NCBI GenBank assembly: GCA_014905825.1
Contig: JACGCN010000088.1
Span: 1 to 64,000, forward strand
Length of the DNA: 64,000 bases
Reading direction: 5' to 3'
Origin: Lyophyllum atratum
Taxonomy: Eukaryota > Basidiomycota > Agaricomycetes > Agaricales > Lyophyllaceae
Shown: positions 10,901 through 21,035 of the stretch, piece after piece
Position numbering within the stretch: the first letter of the stretch is position 1
Layout of the letters: each line of letters begins with the position of its first letter
Made by a program: the position numbers and the translations under genes
The notes under the pieces: model-generated
Database searches by the model: none
What the model saw: only the letters and a program-made list of their open reading frames with translations
Told to the model about the DNA's origin: nothing

Positions 10901-12936
10901 CAATTTCAGAATTTGCAGAACTTTGTGCGACTTATTTCTGCCTGCCCTAATCTTGCTTCAAATTTGGAACACCGTTGAGTCGTGCTTTTCTTTTCCATAC
11001 AATCACCAACATTGCCTTTTCCTCCTAGTCACCACTTTATCCACGTGCTGCCCAACTCCAACCATAATGCCATGGATGTAGGACCAGGAGCGGGAGTAGA
11101 ATAGAAGGGCAGACCCTAAGAAGGGGAGAGCTGCAAGGTATGTCGCCAAGCCCACTCAGCATGTACAACAATTAAGAGATGTCTCTATAGGTAGTACTCA
11201 AGTAGGGCATATCTTCTTCTGCACCCCACACCGCTTGCCACATCACTCCTCCGTCTTTCATCAATCAGGTTCTGCCACGTCACTCACCCCCGCCCCATAG
11301 CAAACCATGTAACTGGACTATTGTATATCTATTTAGTGTAGTATATGTATCCATTGTACCAGAATTTCTCGCAATATACAATTCTTGCGGCATTGTACAG
11401 ATGTGATTGACCATGAAGGAAACCAGGATCAAAATTTGATTTTGACTGCTTCCAGCTGAGCCTATGACATGCTATGGAGCAAACAAGACGCTCTATATAG
11501 ACCCTGATAGACTTGGCAGGGTTCTATAGCGTTCTATGTGGCTAAAGGAGTAGTCTATGGTTCTATGGCACTATAAAGCTCTACATAGTACTAGTAAGGG
11601 AGGTCTGACATTGCTGATGTGTATGGCGGGTGTGACATGGCGTCGAATCCATGAGCAGACTTGGTTGGACAACCCACTACAAAATTGTACAGGGCAGGCC
11701 GATGTAACGGTCATCGGGCATTATAAGGGTAATGTGATCCAGCGCACCAACAAGGGATTCATAGTGGAAACTTTGTCGTAAGGAAAACCGAGGGTACCGA
11801 GGACCAGGTTCACGACGTACTTCGTGGTACATTTGCAATCAGGGAGAGAGACGGTTTTGTTCGCGAGGAATCAATGTACATGATGTATGTAAATGCAGGG
11901 GAAAATAGAATGAATCTCAACTGCACAGGGCCAGCAAGGTCCTTTGCGGTGGGCCAGACAAGGAACTTATTGTATCTGGAGAGAGGGAGGCTGGCAGAGC
12001 TCAGTCCGCCCGGATATCGAAAGACTTTGGGACGGACAGGCATGCTGCAGAGAGCCGCGTCGACGTTGGAAACACAGGCCTCCTAGTGCCTGGAGGGGCG
12101 TCCGCGATGAGGAGCCAGCACACGGAGAAGGTGCCACGTCACTTCGAAAGCACCTGGAGTTGATGCAGATGAGTGAGCACCTGCGATATGGAATTCGCCA
12201 GGGGTCTCCCATTAGTACAGTCAATGGGGCTGGACAGTAGTCCCCAAAGGTAGGAATCATGCGGCGCCCTCGTGGAAGAGCCGCGGACGCTGCCTCCGCA
12301 AAGGGAGCACAGGTGGGAGTGGGGAAACGTATTGATCTTGGAACATTAGGATGTTCTGTCAAAACCGAAACACTAAGTAGGGCCATGGGGCTCTTCCGGA
12401 GACCATCGGTACCCTTGTAGAGGTACTCGCCTGGTCCAGGGCACCGGTTGAAACGGTAGTCCGCGCCGTCGCAGTGGATACACTCGATAGTGCTGTGATC
12501 ACAGTTACAGTTGCTGTGCTATTCACGGAAGAGGCACGATCGGCCGCACTGAGGCGGTCCCCACCCACCAAAAGGGCTGGGACGCTGCGTTGGAAATAAA
12601 GATGCCTATGACCGTCGCAGCATCGGTGTATGACTAAAAGACCATGGGGTGGAATTCATGGATGGCGAAAAGCTCATACCGTCATGCGAAAGTGCCACTG
12701 GCGGCGGCGTAGGAAAAGATCATATACTAGATGTACTACGATGTTCACATCGAAGGAGGGGCGCTGTGTGATGCCGTTGAAGAAGCTGTCAAATGCGCAG
12801 CAGATGGAATGGAAGGCGTGGCGAGGCACAGCATGACTGGATACTGAACTCAGGATTGGGGAAGATATGTAAGGAGGCATGGGTGTCACGGCGCGTACGA
12901 GCGTCACGGCCATGCTCTGGATCAACTCTTGAGTGT
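10901..12936. other. gene-poor region, no supported gene
   Basis: Nothing in this 2-kb stretch looks like a conserved exon. It includes CTATAG/CTATGG-rich sequence near 11490-11600. Open frames are short and do not connect through plausible introns. Confidence 0.4.
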
Positions 12937-13940
12937 ATGCTCATGGGAGGGAGCGGAAGTGTCGCGAGGGACAGGTGGTCTTGATCTGATATGATGAGCC
13001 AGGAGACTATGTGTGTATGCTCACGGGAGGGAGTGGAAGTGTCGCGAGGGACAGCTGCATCAAGGTCAGCAAGGGAACCTCTGGAAATACGAGAGTCAGC
13101 ACATGGTCTCGATCTGAGATGACGAGCCAGGAGGCTGTGTGTATATGCCCATAGGAGGCAGCCGAAGTGTCGCGAGGGACGGCTGCAGCGAGGTCAGCAA
13201 GGAAACGTCTGTAGGAACGAGAGTCCGTACATGGTCTCGATCCGAAATGACAAGCCAGGAGGCTATGTGTATATGCTCGTAGGAGGGAGCAGAAGTGTCG
13301 CAAGGGACGGCTGCAGCGAGGTCAGCAAGGAAACGTCTGTAGGAACGAGAGTCCGTACATGGTCTCGATCCGAAATGACAAGCCAGGAGGCTACGTATAT
13401 ATGCTCGTAGGAGGGAGCAGAAGTGTCGCGAGGGACGGCTGCAGCGAGGTCAGCAAGGAAATGTCTGTAGGAACGAGAGTCCGTACATGGTCTCGATCCG
13501 AAATGACAAGCCAGGAGGCTATGTGTATATGCTCGTAGGAGGGAGCAGAAGTGTCGCGAGGGACGGCTGCAGCGAGGTCAGCAAGGAAACGTCTGTGGGA
13601 ACGAGAGTCCGTACATGGTCTCGATCCGAAATGACAAGCCAGGAGGCTATGTGTATATGCTCGTAGGAGGGAGCGGAAGTGTCGCGAGGGACAGATGGTC
13701 TCGATCCGAAATGACCAGCCAGGAGGCTATGTGTATGTGCTCGTAGGAGGGAGCGGAAGTGTCGCGAGGGACAGATGGTCTCGATCCGAAATGACAAGCC
13801 AGGAGGCTGCGCGTGTATGCCCATAGGGGTGAGCAGAAGTGTCGCGAGGGACAGGCGGTCTCAACTGAAGTGACGAGCGGAAGCTGTATATACATGCTCA
13901 TGGGAGGGATGGGAAGTGTCTCGAGGGACAGACGGACTCG
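12937..13940 (+). repeat. two-size minisatellite, 80-bp and 128-bp units, about 10 copies
   Basis: Unit starts, marked by an ATGCTCGTAGGAGGGAGC-like motif, fall at 12937, 13017, 13145, 13273, 13401, 13529, 13657, 13737, 13817 and 13894. The spacings are 80, 128, 128, 128, 128, 128, 80, 80 and 77 bp. The 128-bp units equal the 80-bp unit plus 48 bp inserted after GTCGCGAGGGAC. The middle long copies are nearly identical, while edge copies are more diverged. Open frames across the array are artefacts, since neither unit length is a multiple of three. Confidence 0.95.
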
Positions 13941-14661
13941 ACATTTGTACGAGTGAGAGCGGCCGGAGTGACCAGGGCAACGATAACCGCCACCCTGTGG
14001 GCGCGCTTTGCTACGTAGTCACAGAAAAGGTGTGAAACGGAGTCTTAAGGGTATCCTCCGTTATTCATCTATCAGTCGTCTGCGACGTTGAGGTCCTTGG
14101 TATGAATGCGAGGGGGAGGAAGACAATTCGAAAGCGGAGAGTCGAGGGGAGGAAGCATGGAAGGAGAAATGCCATGATTGACGTAGCCCTTGAGGAGAGG
14201 AAGGTGCAGGCGAGGAGTCCTTGCTGAAACGAGCATCGGGTGAAGACAGTGTTAGCTTCATCCATAGTTGGTGGATCCAACCGTTCCCGTCGGTTGCCTG
14301 CGCGGCGTCTAGCGGCAGCTTGGGGAGATGGAGTGCGGCCAGGATTAAAATTCAGGCTTCGCGTCGGTGAAGGGCTGTGAGCACTGATGGGATGTCGGAG
14401 ACATGTGAAGTTTGGGCACTCGATCGAGTGTTGGATCGGCGTGGGGCCCCACGGCGCGCAGGGCGCGGTGTGCCAGGGTCAATGGACATCCGCCGCTCGG
14501 AGGTGGAGGAGAAAATTTGCGCTCATTGGCGGGAGAGAGTGGGAAGTGTCGCTCGGAATCGGAATGAACGGACGGGGACAACGTGGGAGATACATCCAGC
14601 GAGATGCAAGGTAGCGCGTGCAACACGCCTAGGAGCCATCGCGTCGGAGAGTACAGGAATT
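13941..14661. other. region between minisatellite and 201-bp repeat, no supported gene
   Basis: This 720-bp stretch has open frames on both strands with biased composition but no recognisable domain. It seems to be more repeat-derived DNA. Confidence 0.4.
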
Positions 14662-14862
14662 GGGTCAGAGAATCCGAGAATGCATGTACACGAACGAGAG
14701 GAATGCAGAAAGAGGGAGAGGATCCTTGGACACGATGAGGAGATGTGCGAAACGACGAACTGGATGACCGTGGTTGCGGATCAACGAGCACAGGTCATGT
14801 GTTCGTGTTTGGCGCGAAACCCGTTCCTCTCTCATCCCGTGCCTCCTTTCAGAGGACGCCCA
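14662..14862 (+). repeat. 201-bp dispersed repeat, copy 2
   Basis: This is the partner of 8151-8351 in the same orientation, apparently identical along its length. Here the 145-bp repeat does not follow, so the 201-bp unit is a separate module. Confidence 0.9.
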
Positions 14863-15245
14863 CCCCCAGAACAGGTCACGTTCGCCATCAATTTTTTGTC
14901 GCCACGTTTCTCTTCGTCTCGTGACAGCTCTGTTCTAAATTTAATTATGATACTTCATCCTCCTATACTTCGTTTGGCAGGGACCGTCAACTGATTCGTT
15001 CGCAGCCCTTCATCCTCCTATATTCAACTTCAAATTGTCCACTACGCTCGTGACCATCCGCTTACACCGCGCCTCTGCAAACTCCAATCTCCCCCGGAGC
15101 GCGGCCCTCCCCATACCACCGGAAACGAGCCCGCCTCTTTACAACGCCCGAATCCCGCTCCGAGTCGGGCACATCCTCTGCGGATACATCATGCGTTCCC
15201 TCCCCTCTCTCTCTAGTTCTTTAACGTCCTGATTCTGAACTGGTC

Positions 15246-15989
15246 ACCTGGCTTAGGGCCGTCGCTGCTCTTTGCGACGTCACCTCCCTCGAGCTACCTG
15301 CTGAGTTCAAGCGCTATGTTGATAACAAGAAGCCCGACTTCTTGTGAAAGTCCCCTTATGGAAAGATCCCGGCATTGGAGGACGCAGATGGATTCAAGGT
15401 GTTTGAGGGTGTTGCGATCGCTCGTCATGGTGAGTTCGAGTTGTTCGTTATTTGCCTTAAAATACAGTGAATTTTGTTTCGATCGTGTCTCGTTGAGTTG
15501 GGACATTTTACTGATCTCGCTGCATGTTTGCAGTTGCCAGTCTAGCACCCAACACTGGTCTTTTCAGCAAAGATCTCACAGAGGCTGGCATCGATCAGTG
15601 GATCCACCTGACGGAATCCGAGGTCGATCAGTTGACCAACCTCATTGGCCAGCTTCTCCCCGATGCCATCACCCCCTACAGCAAACCTGTCAGTCCCCCG
15701 CAACGCAAACCAATTTAAAAACTCCACGCCGGCCCCACAGATCCACGCCACCGTCGCCGAGCGCCAACGCCGCGCCCTAAACACGCTCAACGCGCAGCTC
15801 GCCACGCGCACCTTCTTCGTCGGGGAGCGTATCACCCTCGCCGACATCTACATCGCCACCCAGATCCGCCGCGCCGCCACCGTGACCTTCGACGCCCCAC
15901 TCCACGCGGAGCTGCCGCACCTCATCCGCCACACGGAGACGGTGGTGAAGAAGCCGAAGATTAAGGAGTTCTTCAAGTCGGTTGAGTAG
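15246..15989 (+). pseudogene. broken eEF1B-gamma/GST-like gene
   Basis: The reading resembles the N-terminal GST-like half of translation elongation factor eEF1B gamma: RAVAALCDV, KRYVDNKKPDFL, then KSPYGKIPALEDADGFKVFE, and a GST C-terminal domain (FFVGERITLADIYIATQIRR, ending KKPKIKEFFKSVE). Exons after the break are 15534-15688 and 15741-15989, joined by GT-AG introns. Between L and K there is an in-frame TGA at 15345-15347, where homologues have a sense codon. No intron of normal size can remove it. I find no matching first exon with an ATG, since an in-frame TAA lies just upstream, and no EF1G C-terminal domain follows. It therefore looks like a truncated, inactivated copy beside repeat-rich DNA. 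An alternative is a single sequencing error in a short GST-only gene. Confidence 0.7.
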
Positions 15990-16335
15990 GTGCAGAAAGT
16001 TCCTGGTTTTTCCACCCCCCCACCCTTCCCATTTTGAAGGGTCAAATTTCTGATGCGTTGGTGGGGCTGGTAGGCTCACAAGACCATTAACCACTCATGT
16101 ACGAATGACTGGAAGAATATCCACAAATGAGTATATCCATACTATCACGGACCGCACTAGGCATGTTGATGTTAGATCACCGTATCATCTGAGGGTAAAT
16201 ACATAAAAACCTGGCTGTTGAAATGAGGTAGGACGTGAAATCGAACGGCAAGTCCCATATTGATGTGGTAAACAGTGAAGAAAATAAACCTGAAAAGTAG
16301 CAGGTTCTGCGGCGATAGCGCGCGTCCACAGCTTA
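15990..16335. other. intergenic DNA left of the MITE
   Basis: About 350 bp between the GST-like pseudogene and the inverted-repeat element. I see no exon, repeat or RNA gene. Confidence 0.4.
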
Positions 16336-16964
16336 AGGGTCTGTTCGGCAACCAAACCTGGGTCAGGTTTGGGGTCAGGTTTGCTTACATATACGTCAGG
16401 TGACTATTTCGGAAACGACCGAGCGCATGTGATGCAGTATTTAGAACTCGCAAATTCTGACGCTTTCTGGACCGGCTTCATTCTGCTGAAAGTATTTTCA
16501 GGGCTTTCTACATAGTTATTTTGCATTAATATACTACATTTGCTTTTTTGTCCTGCCTAAAAATTTGAGAAGCCAACGCCAGCAAGAAACTATTGAAAAA
16601 TTATATTTTAAGATTTTCTCCCCAAGTGTTTGTCACGGAGTTTTTTAAAACTCCTAAATTGTAACATTTTCTGAGCCCGGCTTCATTCCGCTGAGAGTAT
16701 TATCATGGATTTCTAAATTCTTATTTTGCAACGGTATACTAAAAATGTTTTCCTTTGAATCCGAAAAGTTTGAGAAGAAAAAGTGAACAGCAAGATATTA
16801 AAATATAAATTCTAAGATTTTCTCGAAACTCCTAAGCAAGCTCGACCAAGCAAACATGGACGCGACGCGACGCGCGCACGATCGTTTCCGGAACAGTCAC
16901 ATGATGTCTATGTAAGCAAACCTGACCCCAAACCTGACCCAGGTTTGGTTGCCGAACAGACCCT
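16336..16964. mobile_element. 629-bp MITE with long terminal inverted repeats
   Basis: The element starts AGGGTCTGTTCGGCAACC and ends with the exact complement. The inverted repeats match perfectly for 56 bp and more loosely for another 30 bp. It is flanked by TA on both sides (16334-16335 and 16965-16966), or TTA if the ends are trimmed by one base. That fits Tc1/mariner-type (TA) or PIF/Harbinger-type (TTA) target duplication. There is no transposase gene; the inside is AT-rich with a diverged tandem duplication. It sits 118 bp upstream of the RMT2 start codon. Confidence 0.92.
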
Positions 16965-17082
16965 TAGCTCTCAGTTCTAGCCACGTGACTAATTTTGGTT
17001 GGAGAGGTCAAAATCATTGATTTGCTTCTCCAAGCGCCTTCGCGCTCACCCTCTCCTCAGACCCCCGGCGACAAAAGGAAAA

Positions 17083-18452
17083 ATGGCGCAGACATCAGAT
17101 ATGGTTGTAGAAACCGAAATACAGGCTTTGACTAGTCTGGGTGAACACTTGATTGACTCAATCATCGCAGACGAGCCTATCGAAACCATAAAAGCTATTA
17201 TCGATTCAGATGCACCTCTCTGGTACCAAAACAGTGCAGAAGGAATGTCACCTTTGCATGCTTCAGCTTACATGCAAAATGCAGAGCTTGCGAGGATTCT
17301 TATCGAGCGTGGCGCTCTTTGGAATGCAGGCAAGTCACCTCAGATCCCAGATATGTGATCATGACCACCTAAAACTACTAGTTGTCACAGTGGACAATCT
17401 TAAAAACACCGCAGGCGACATCTCTCTTTCTCTCAACGATTTACAAACATATAACATTATCCGCGATGCTGGAATACGTGCAGGTATTTGTTTCCTCTGC
17501 AGGGCGTCTCCGTCGATATGATTAACCTTAATCTTCAAAGAGCTACTGCTTTCTCTTCTCTCGTCTAAGGCCTCTATTGAAAGTTCCTCCAGTCTGATCC
17601 TTAGAGAAGCCGATCTGTCCGCTGCTGGATCTACGGAGACATTCCTTTCTTCCAAGTTAAAATACACTCAGGACACCCATGGTCAGGATATCTGCCTCTT
17701 GAAAGTCGGTGAGGAGGAGATTGGTGTCATGATGGGTTGGGAGCAGGAAATCATGGAAGATACAGTTCGAAAGTTATGCGATGGCCATCATAACACCCAG
17801 AAGCTCAAAGTCCTCAATATTGGGTTTGGATTAGGCATTGTTGGTCTTCCTTTTCAATCTTATAACACATTGATGAAAACTCTCTCGAAGATCGATAGCC
17901 TTTTCCAATCTCTTCCTACACGGCCCATAGAACATGTGATAATCGAGCCTCATCCTGACGTCCTGCAACACATGAAGGACCGAGGTTGGCACGAAAAGCC
18001 AGGTGTCACGATCCTTGAGGGCAAGTGGCAAGATCTCCTGGAGAGCGATGCCATTCTTGGTGCTGGAGGCTTTGATGTGATCTATACCGATACATTTTCT
18101 GAAGACTACGGTGAACTGCGTCAATTCTTTGAGCACCTTCCAGACCTTCTCGCAGGGCCCGAATCTCGGTTCAGCTTTTTCAATGGTCTTGGGGCTACTA
18201 GTGAGGACCCCATCTTGCACGCCTGGAGCCGACTAACCGTGGACGGATACAGATGCCTTATTTTACGACGTTTACACTCACATTGCAGAATTGCATCTGG
18301 CCGATGTAGGGATCGACATCAAATGGTTCGATATTGACGTCACGTTCGACGTGAAAGAAGGTCGATGGGGAGATAGTCGAAAGTATTTTAGTCTGCCTCT
18401 TTACCGCTTACCAGTTGGTAGCATGACATCGACGATGCAAGTCAGTTCCTAG
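17083..18452 (+). CDS. RMT2: RMT2, protein arginine N5-methyltransferase (ankyrin + methyltransferase)
   Basis: Rmt2 methylates the delta nitrogen of an arginine in ribosomal protein L12, using S-adenosylmethionine. Four exons (17083-17329, 17391-17483, 17541-18200, 18253-18452) give 399 residues. The N-terminal part has ankyrin repeats (SPLHASAYMQNAELARILIE). The C-terminal part is the methyltransferase: motif I VLNIGFGLGIVG, the acidic strand VIIEPHPDVL, YTDTFSEDYGELRQFF, and FNGLGATNALFYDVYTHIAE. Intron 1 has a GC donor (GCAAGT), and using the nearby GT instead puts a stop in frame. The ATG chosen is the first one in frame before conserved sequence. A MITE lies immediately upstream and may contribute to the promoter. 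Confidence 0.92.
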
Positions 18453-20154
18453 GCCACCTATATACTGACATGAGTTATCCGAGGACAATTTGGGCTAGCC
18501 GACAGTGTTGGCTCTCCTCTGTTCTTGTATATACAGAGTCGCATGTATAGGTAAGTGACCATTGTGCAACCAATTCATTATCAGCAGTATGATCGTCGTG
18601 GCTATGTAGATCTGGACCCGCCGGTCATACCAAGACACATATTTTTGGTCATGACTCTATGGTCGTCAACATTCTACTTAACATTACCAATCGACAAACC
18701 ACATGCTAGCGTAATGGCAATCGTTGTTCGTTGCTATCAGTGGCACTACCCCTGTATAAAAATGCAGCACACAAGGTGACAGGGTACCCTTCTTGCCTCT
18801 TTTTCTATCCTTGCGCAACTGAACGTGTCCGCCCCTCTTTCATTCTTGGCTTGAGCTGTTTCCCTTCTTGGTCCTCTCATCTTTGCTAGACTCTGACTTT
18901 GTCAAATCGCATCTTCTCGTGCTTGAATTTCTACATGGGTTCGAAGGAGACGGACCGTCGGATGTTCCTACCGACATCGTATCAGCGTCCGCGTGCAACA
19001 AGTGAAGTCGTTATTGTACGTCCTGATAATTATGGTCATGCAGCTTCCTGTTTCTGTTGTGGATCACAGCATTTGTCGCCACCCCAGCAGTACGACCGTC
19101 GATACCAGGCCTTTGAACTCCAAACCCATGTCGGTCTACTCGCGGATTATGTTGCAGTTTACCTATCTCAGGATCCGCGTAGATCTCTAAGGACGCATGG
19201 GCTGCCTGAATACCCACGATAGTCAAAATATTCCCGCTCTGCTCGAAGCCTCACTTAGAACTGCTTTGGGCTATTCTTGGGTTTATGTCGGTAAAACTCC
19301 CGTGGTCCTTGCGCAGGTTTGATTTCTCATGGCACCCATCCTTCAGAGTGACCCTGGTTGTTCCATTCTCGTTACACTACTTCGTTTTTCGAGGTATTGG
19401 ACGTTCTACTGGGCGGGATGAATATGGCCTTACCTGGCGAATTATAGGTCAACGTTGTACTCATTCTATCAGATCCGCAGTGCAAGCTTTGGAATGTTTG
19501 TGGGATGCCTACTGGTCTTCGCCCTACCTATGATATTATGGAAACTTCTGGTCCGTCAGAAAATGCCGCGCCCCTTTTTCATAGCGACCTAACTGGCATG
19601 ATTGGGGCATTAAGCAAATGAAGATTTTGCTTCGAAGATGGGCGGACACAGGTCGTATAACATCTGGCAACAGCAGCGCTGTTCCGACATAGAGAGTGGA
19701 AAAGCCTGGGATCTTCATGAACGGGATTGCAAAAATTGCTGGTCCCGATTGTAGCATTACTTAACTTGCTTCTGTCACAGACGCTCGAGATCACCTTTAC
19801 CCAAACCCGAACATGTTAGGCTTTCATCAAAGCGCTTATATTCCCTCTTACATGGACACACCCCTCGATACCGATGCGAACTATTACTATCCCTACAAGT
19901 AGGAGCCAGGAGTCCCGCGACTTCCGCGGTCCGCGGATGAGCACTATTGGGACGGTTCCGTTCCGCTATATTTGGATGAGAAACATGCATTTAAAAACAT
20001 GGAAGTGTGACAAATGGATCAACATATGGAGTGCTGGACACTGCCTGGTGAAGGGCTTACAGACCTGAAGTACTAGTACGAGTACCGTCCACTCGGACAA
20101 AGGCAGATGTGATCCGTCGTGTATTATGTAATCCAGAGACCCTCACCAAGGACC
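18453..20154 (+). other. unresolved coding-like region, possible gene or decaying gene
   Basis: A CT-rich leader-like stretch (18790-18900) precedes an ATG at 18934, with an open frame to 19222. Further plus-strand blocks read like protein but switch frame or stop: ALLEASLRTALGYSWVYVGK near 19230-19310, a block ending DLTGMIGALSK at about 19618, SYNIWQQQRCSDIESGKAWD near 19660, and LYPNPNMLGFHQSAYIPSYM near 19795-19855. I could not join them with normal introns, and no family came to mind. It may be a real intron-rich gene or a pseudogene. Confidence 0.35.
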
Positions 20155-20921
20155 ATGACCATCCATAGTCTGTACATTTATGACAGGCATGTTGAATCTA
20201 TGTCTGTACGTTGCAGGATGGTCTATTTAACGATGTATCGAATACAGACACTGCATATGTATCTACTATCAGGACTGGCACCGGACAAGACGCCCAAAGC
20301 CTGCAGTTGAAGGAGGGATCTTACCTGCCGTATCACAAGCCGTAGCCCCACCCAGCACTGTGGCAAGTGCATCTGGACATGCCTCTGGCTTTACCAGCCC
20401 TCGCGACACTCTCTCTTCTGGAACAGGCATCGTTGTTGCCGTGAATGATATGTTGGCGCAATCACCCGTGACACCTCTCCTGCAAACTCCAGCGCCACCT
20501 GTCGCCCTGTCAAGTACTGGTCTAGCATTCGACGAAGAAGTCAAACTAGTTTATGGCGTGATATTATCCTTGCGCAATATGATCAAGAAACTTTCTGGGA
20601 GGTACGAGCTAGTCGATTTCTGAAGTCACACGCATTTTTGAATATTTTGCACGCAGGGATGAACAGTTTGTGAATTACCGGACGTCAGCCTACAAACTGC
20701 ACCTCTACGAAACACCATCGGGCTATAAATTCGTAATGCTCAGTGATCCCGGTACCGATTCCCTTCGCTTCGTCCTGCGACAAATTTATGTCGGTCCTTT
20801 CCTTGAATACGTTGTCCGCAATCCGCTCGTCAAGATGGACTCTCGGGAGTATGGTATCGATAACGAGTATTTCCGTGCAAGCGTCGATAGACTTGTTAGA
20901 GGCCTGTCTGTTTTCCCATAG
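20155..20921 (+). CDS. BET5: BET5 / TRAPPC1, TRAPP complex subunit
   Basis: Bet5 is a small longin-fold subunit of the TRAPP complexes, which activate the Rab Ypt1/Rab1 in ER-Golgi traffic. Three exons (20155-20186, 20248-20601, 20657-20921) give 216 residues. The N-terminus MTIHSLYIYDRHCICIYYQD is the classic longin start. The C-terminal half NYRTSAYKLHLYETPSGYKF through RFVLRQIYVGPFLEYVVRNP is strongly TRAPPC1-like. The family protein is about 150 residues in yeast and animals; here a Ser/Thr/Pro-rich insert of about 60 residues (around PSTVASASGHASGFTSPRD) sits after DWHRTRRPKP. Intron 1 must use a GC donor to keep DRHC in frame. The gene converges on the Fun30-type gene with 114 bp between the stop codons. 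Confidence 0.92.
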
Positions 20922-21035
20922 CCTGTATACTATAATGCTACATACAGTTCATCAAACGAACTGACAAGGATGTTAAGTCTAGAATAAGTTGACTCCAAAA
21001 TCATATGTCCATCTCCAGGAAACCAAAAACTGCCT

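Noticed and set aside
13007..13901. Minus-strand frames with repeated motifs such as SWLVISDRDH
   Set aside because: They are produced by reading the minisatellite. Unit lengths of 80 and 128 are not multiples of three, so no true repeat protein is encoded.
12937..13940. Possible CRISPR-like array
   Set aside because: This is a eukaryotic genome and the copies are contiguous tandem units with no unique spacers, so it is a minisatellite.
14377..14994. 205-codon plus-strand frame
   Set aside because: It runs through the 201-bp repeat and biased DNA, has no domain, and the shared part also occurs as an unrelated frame at 8148.
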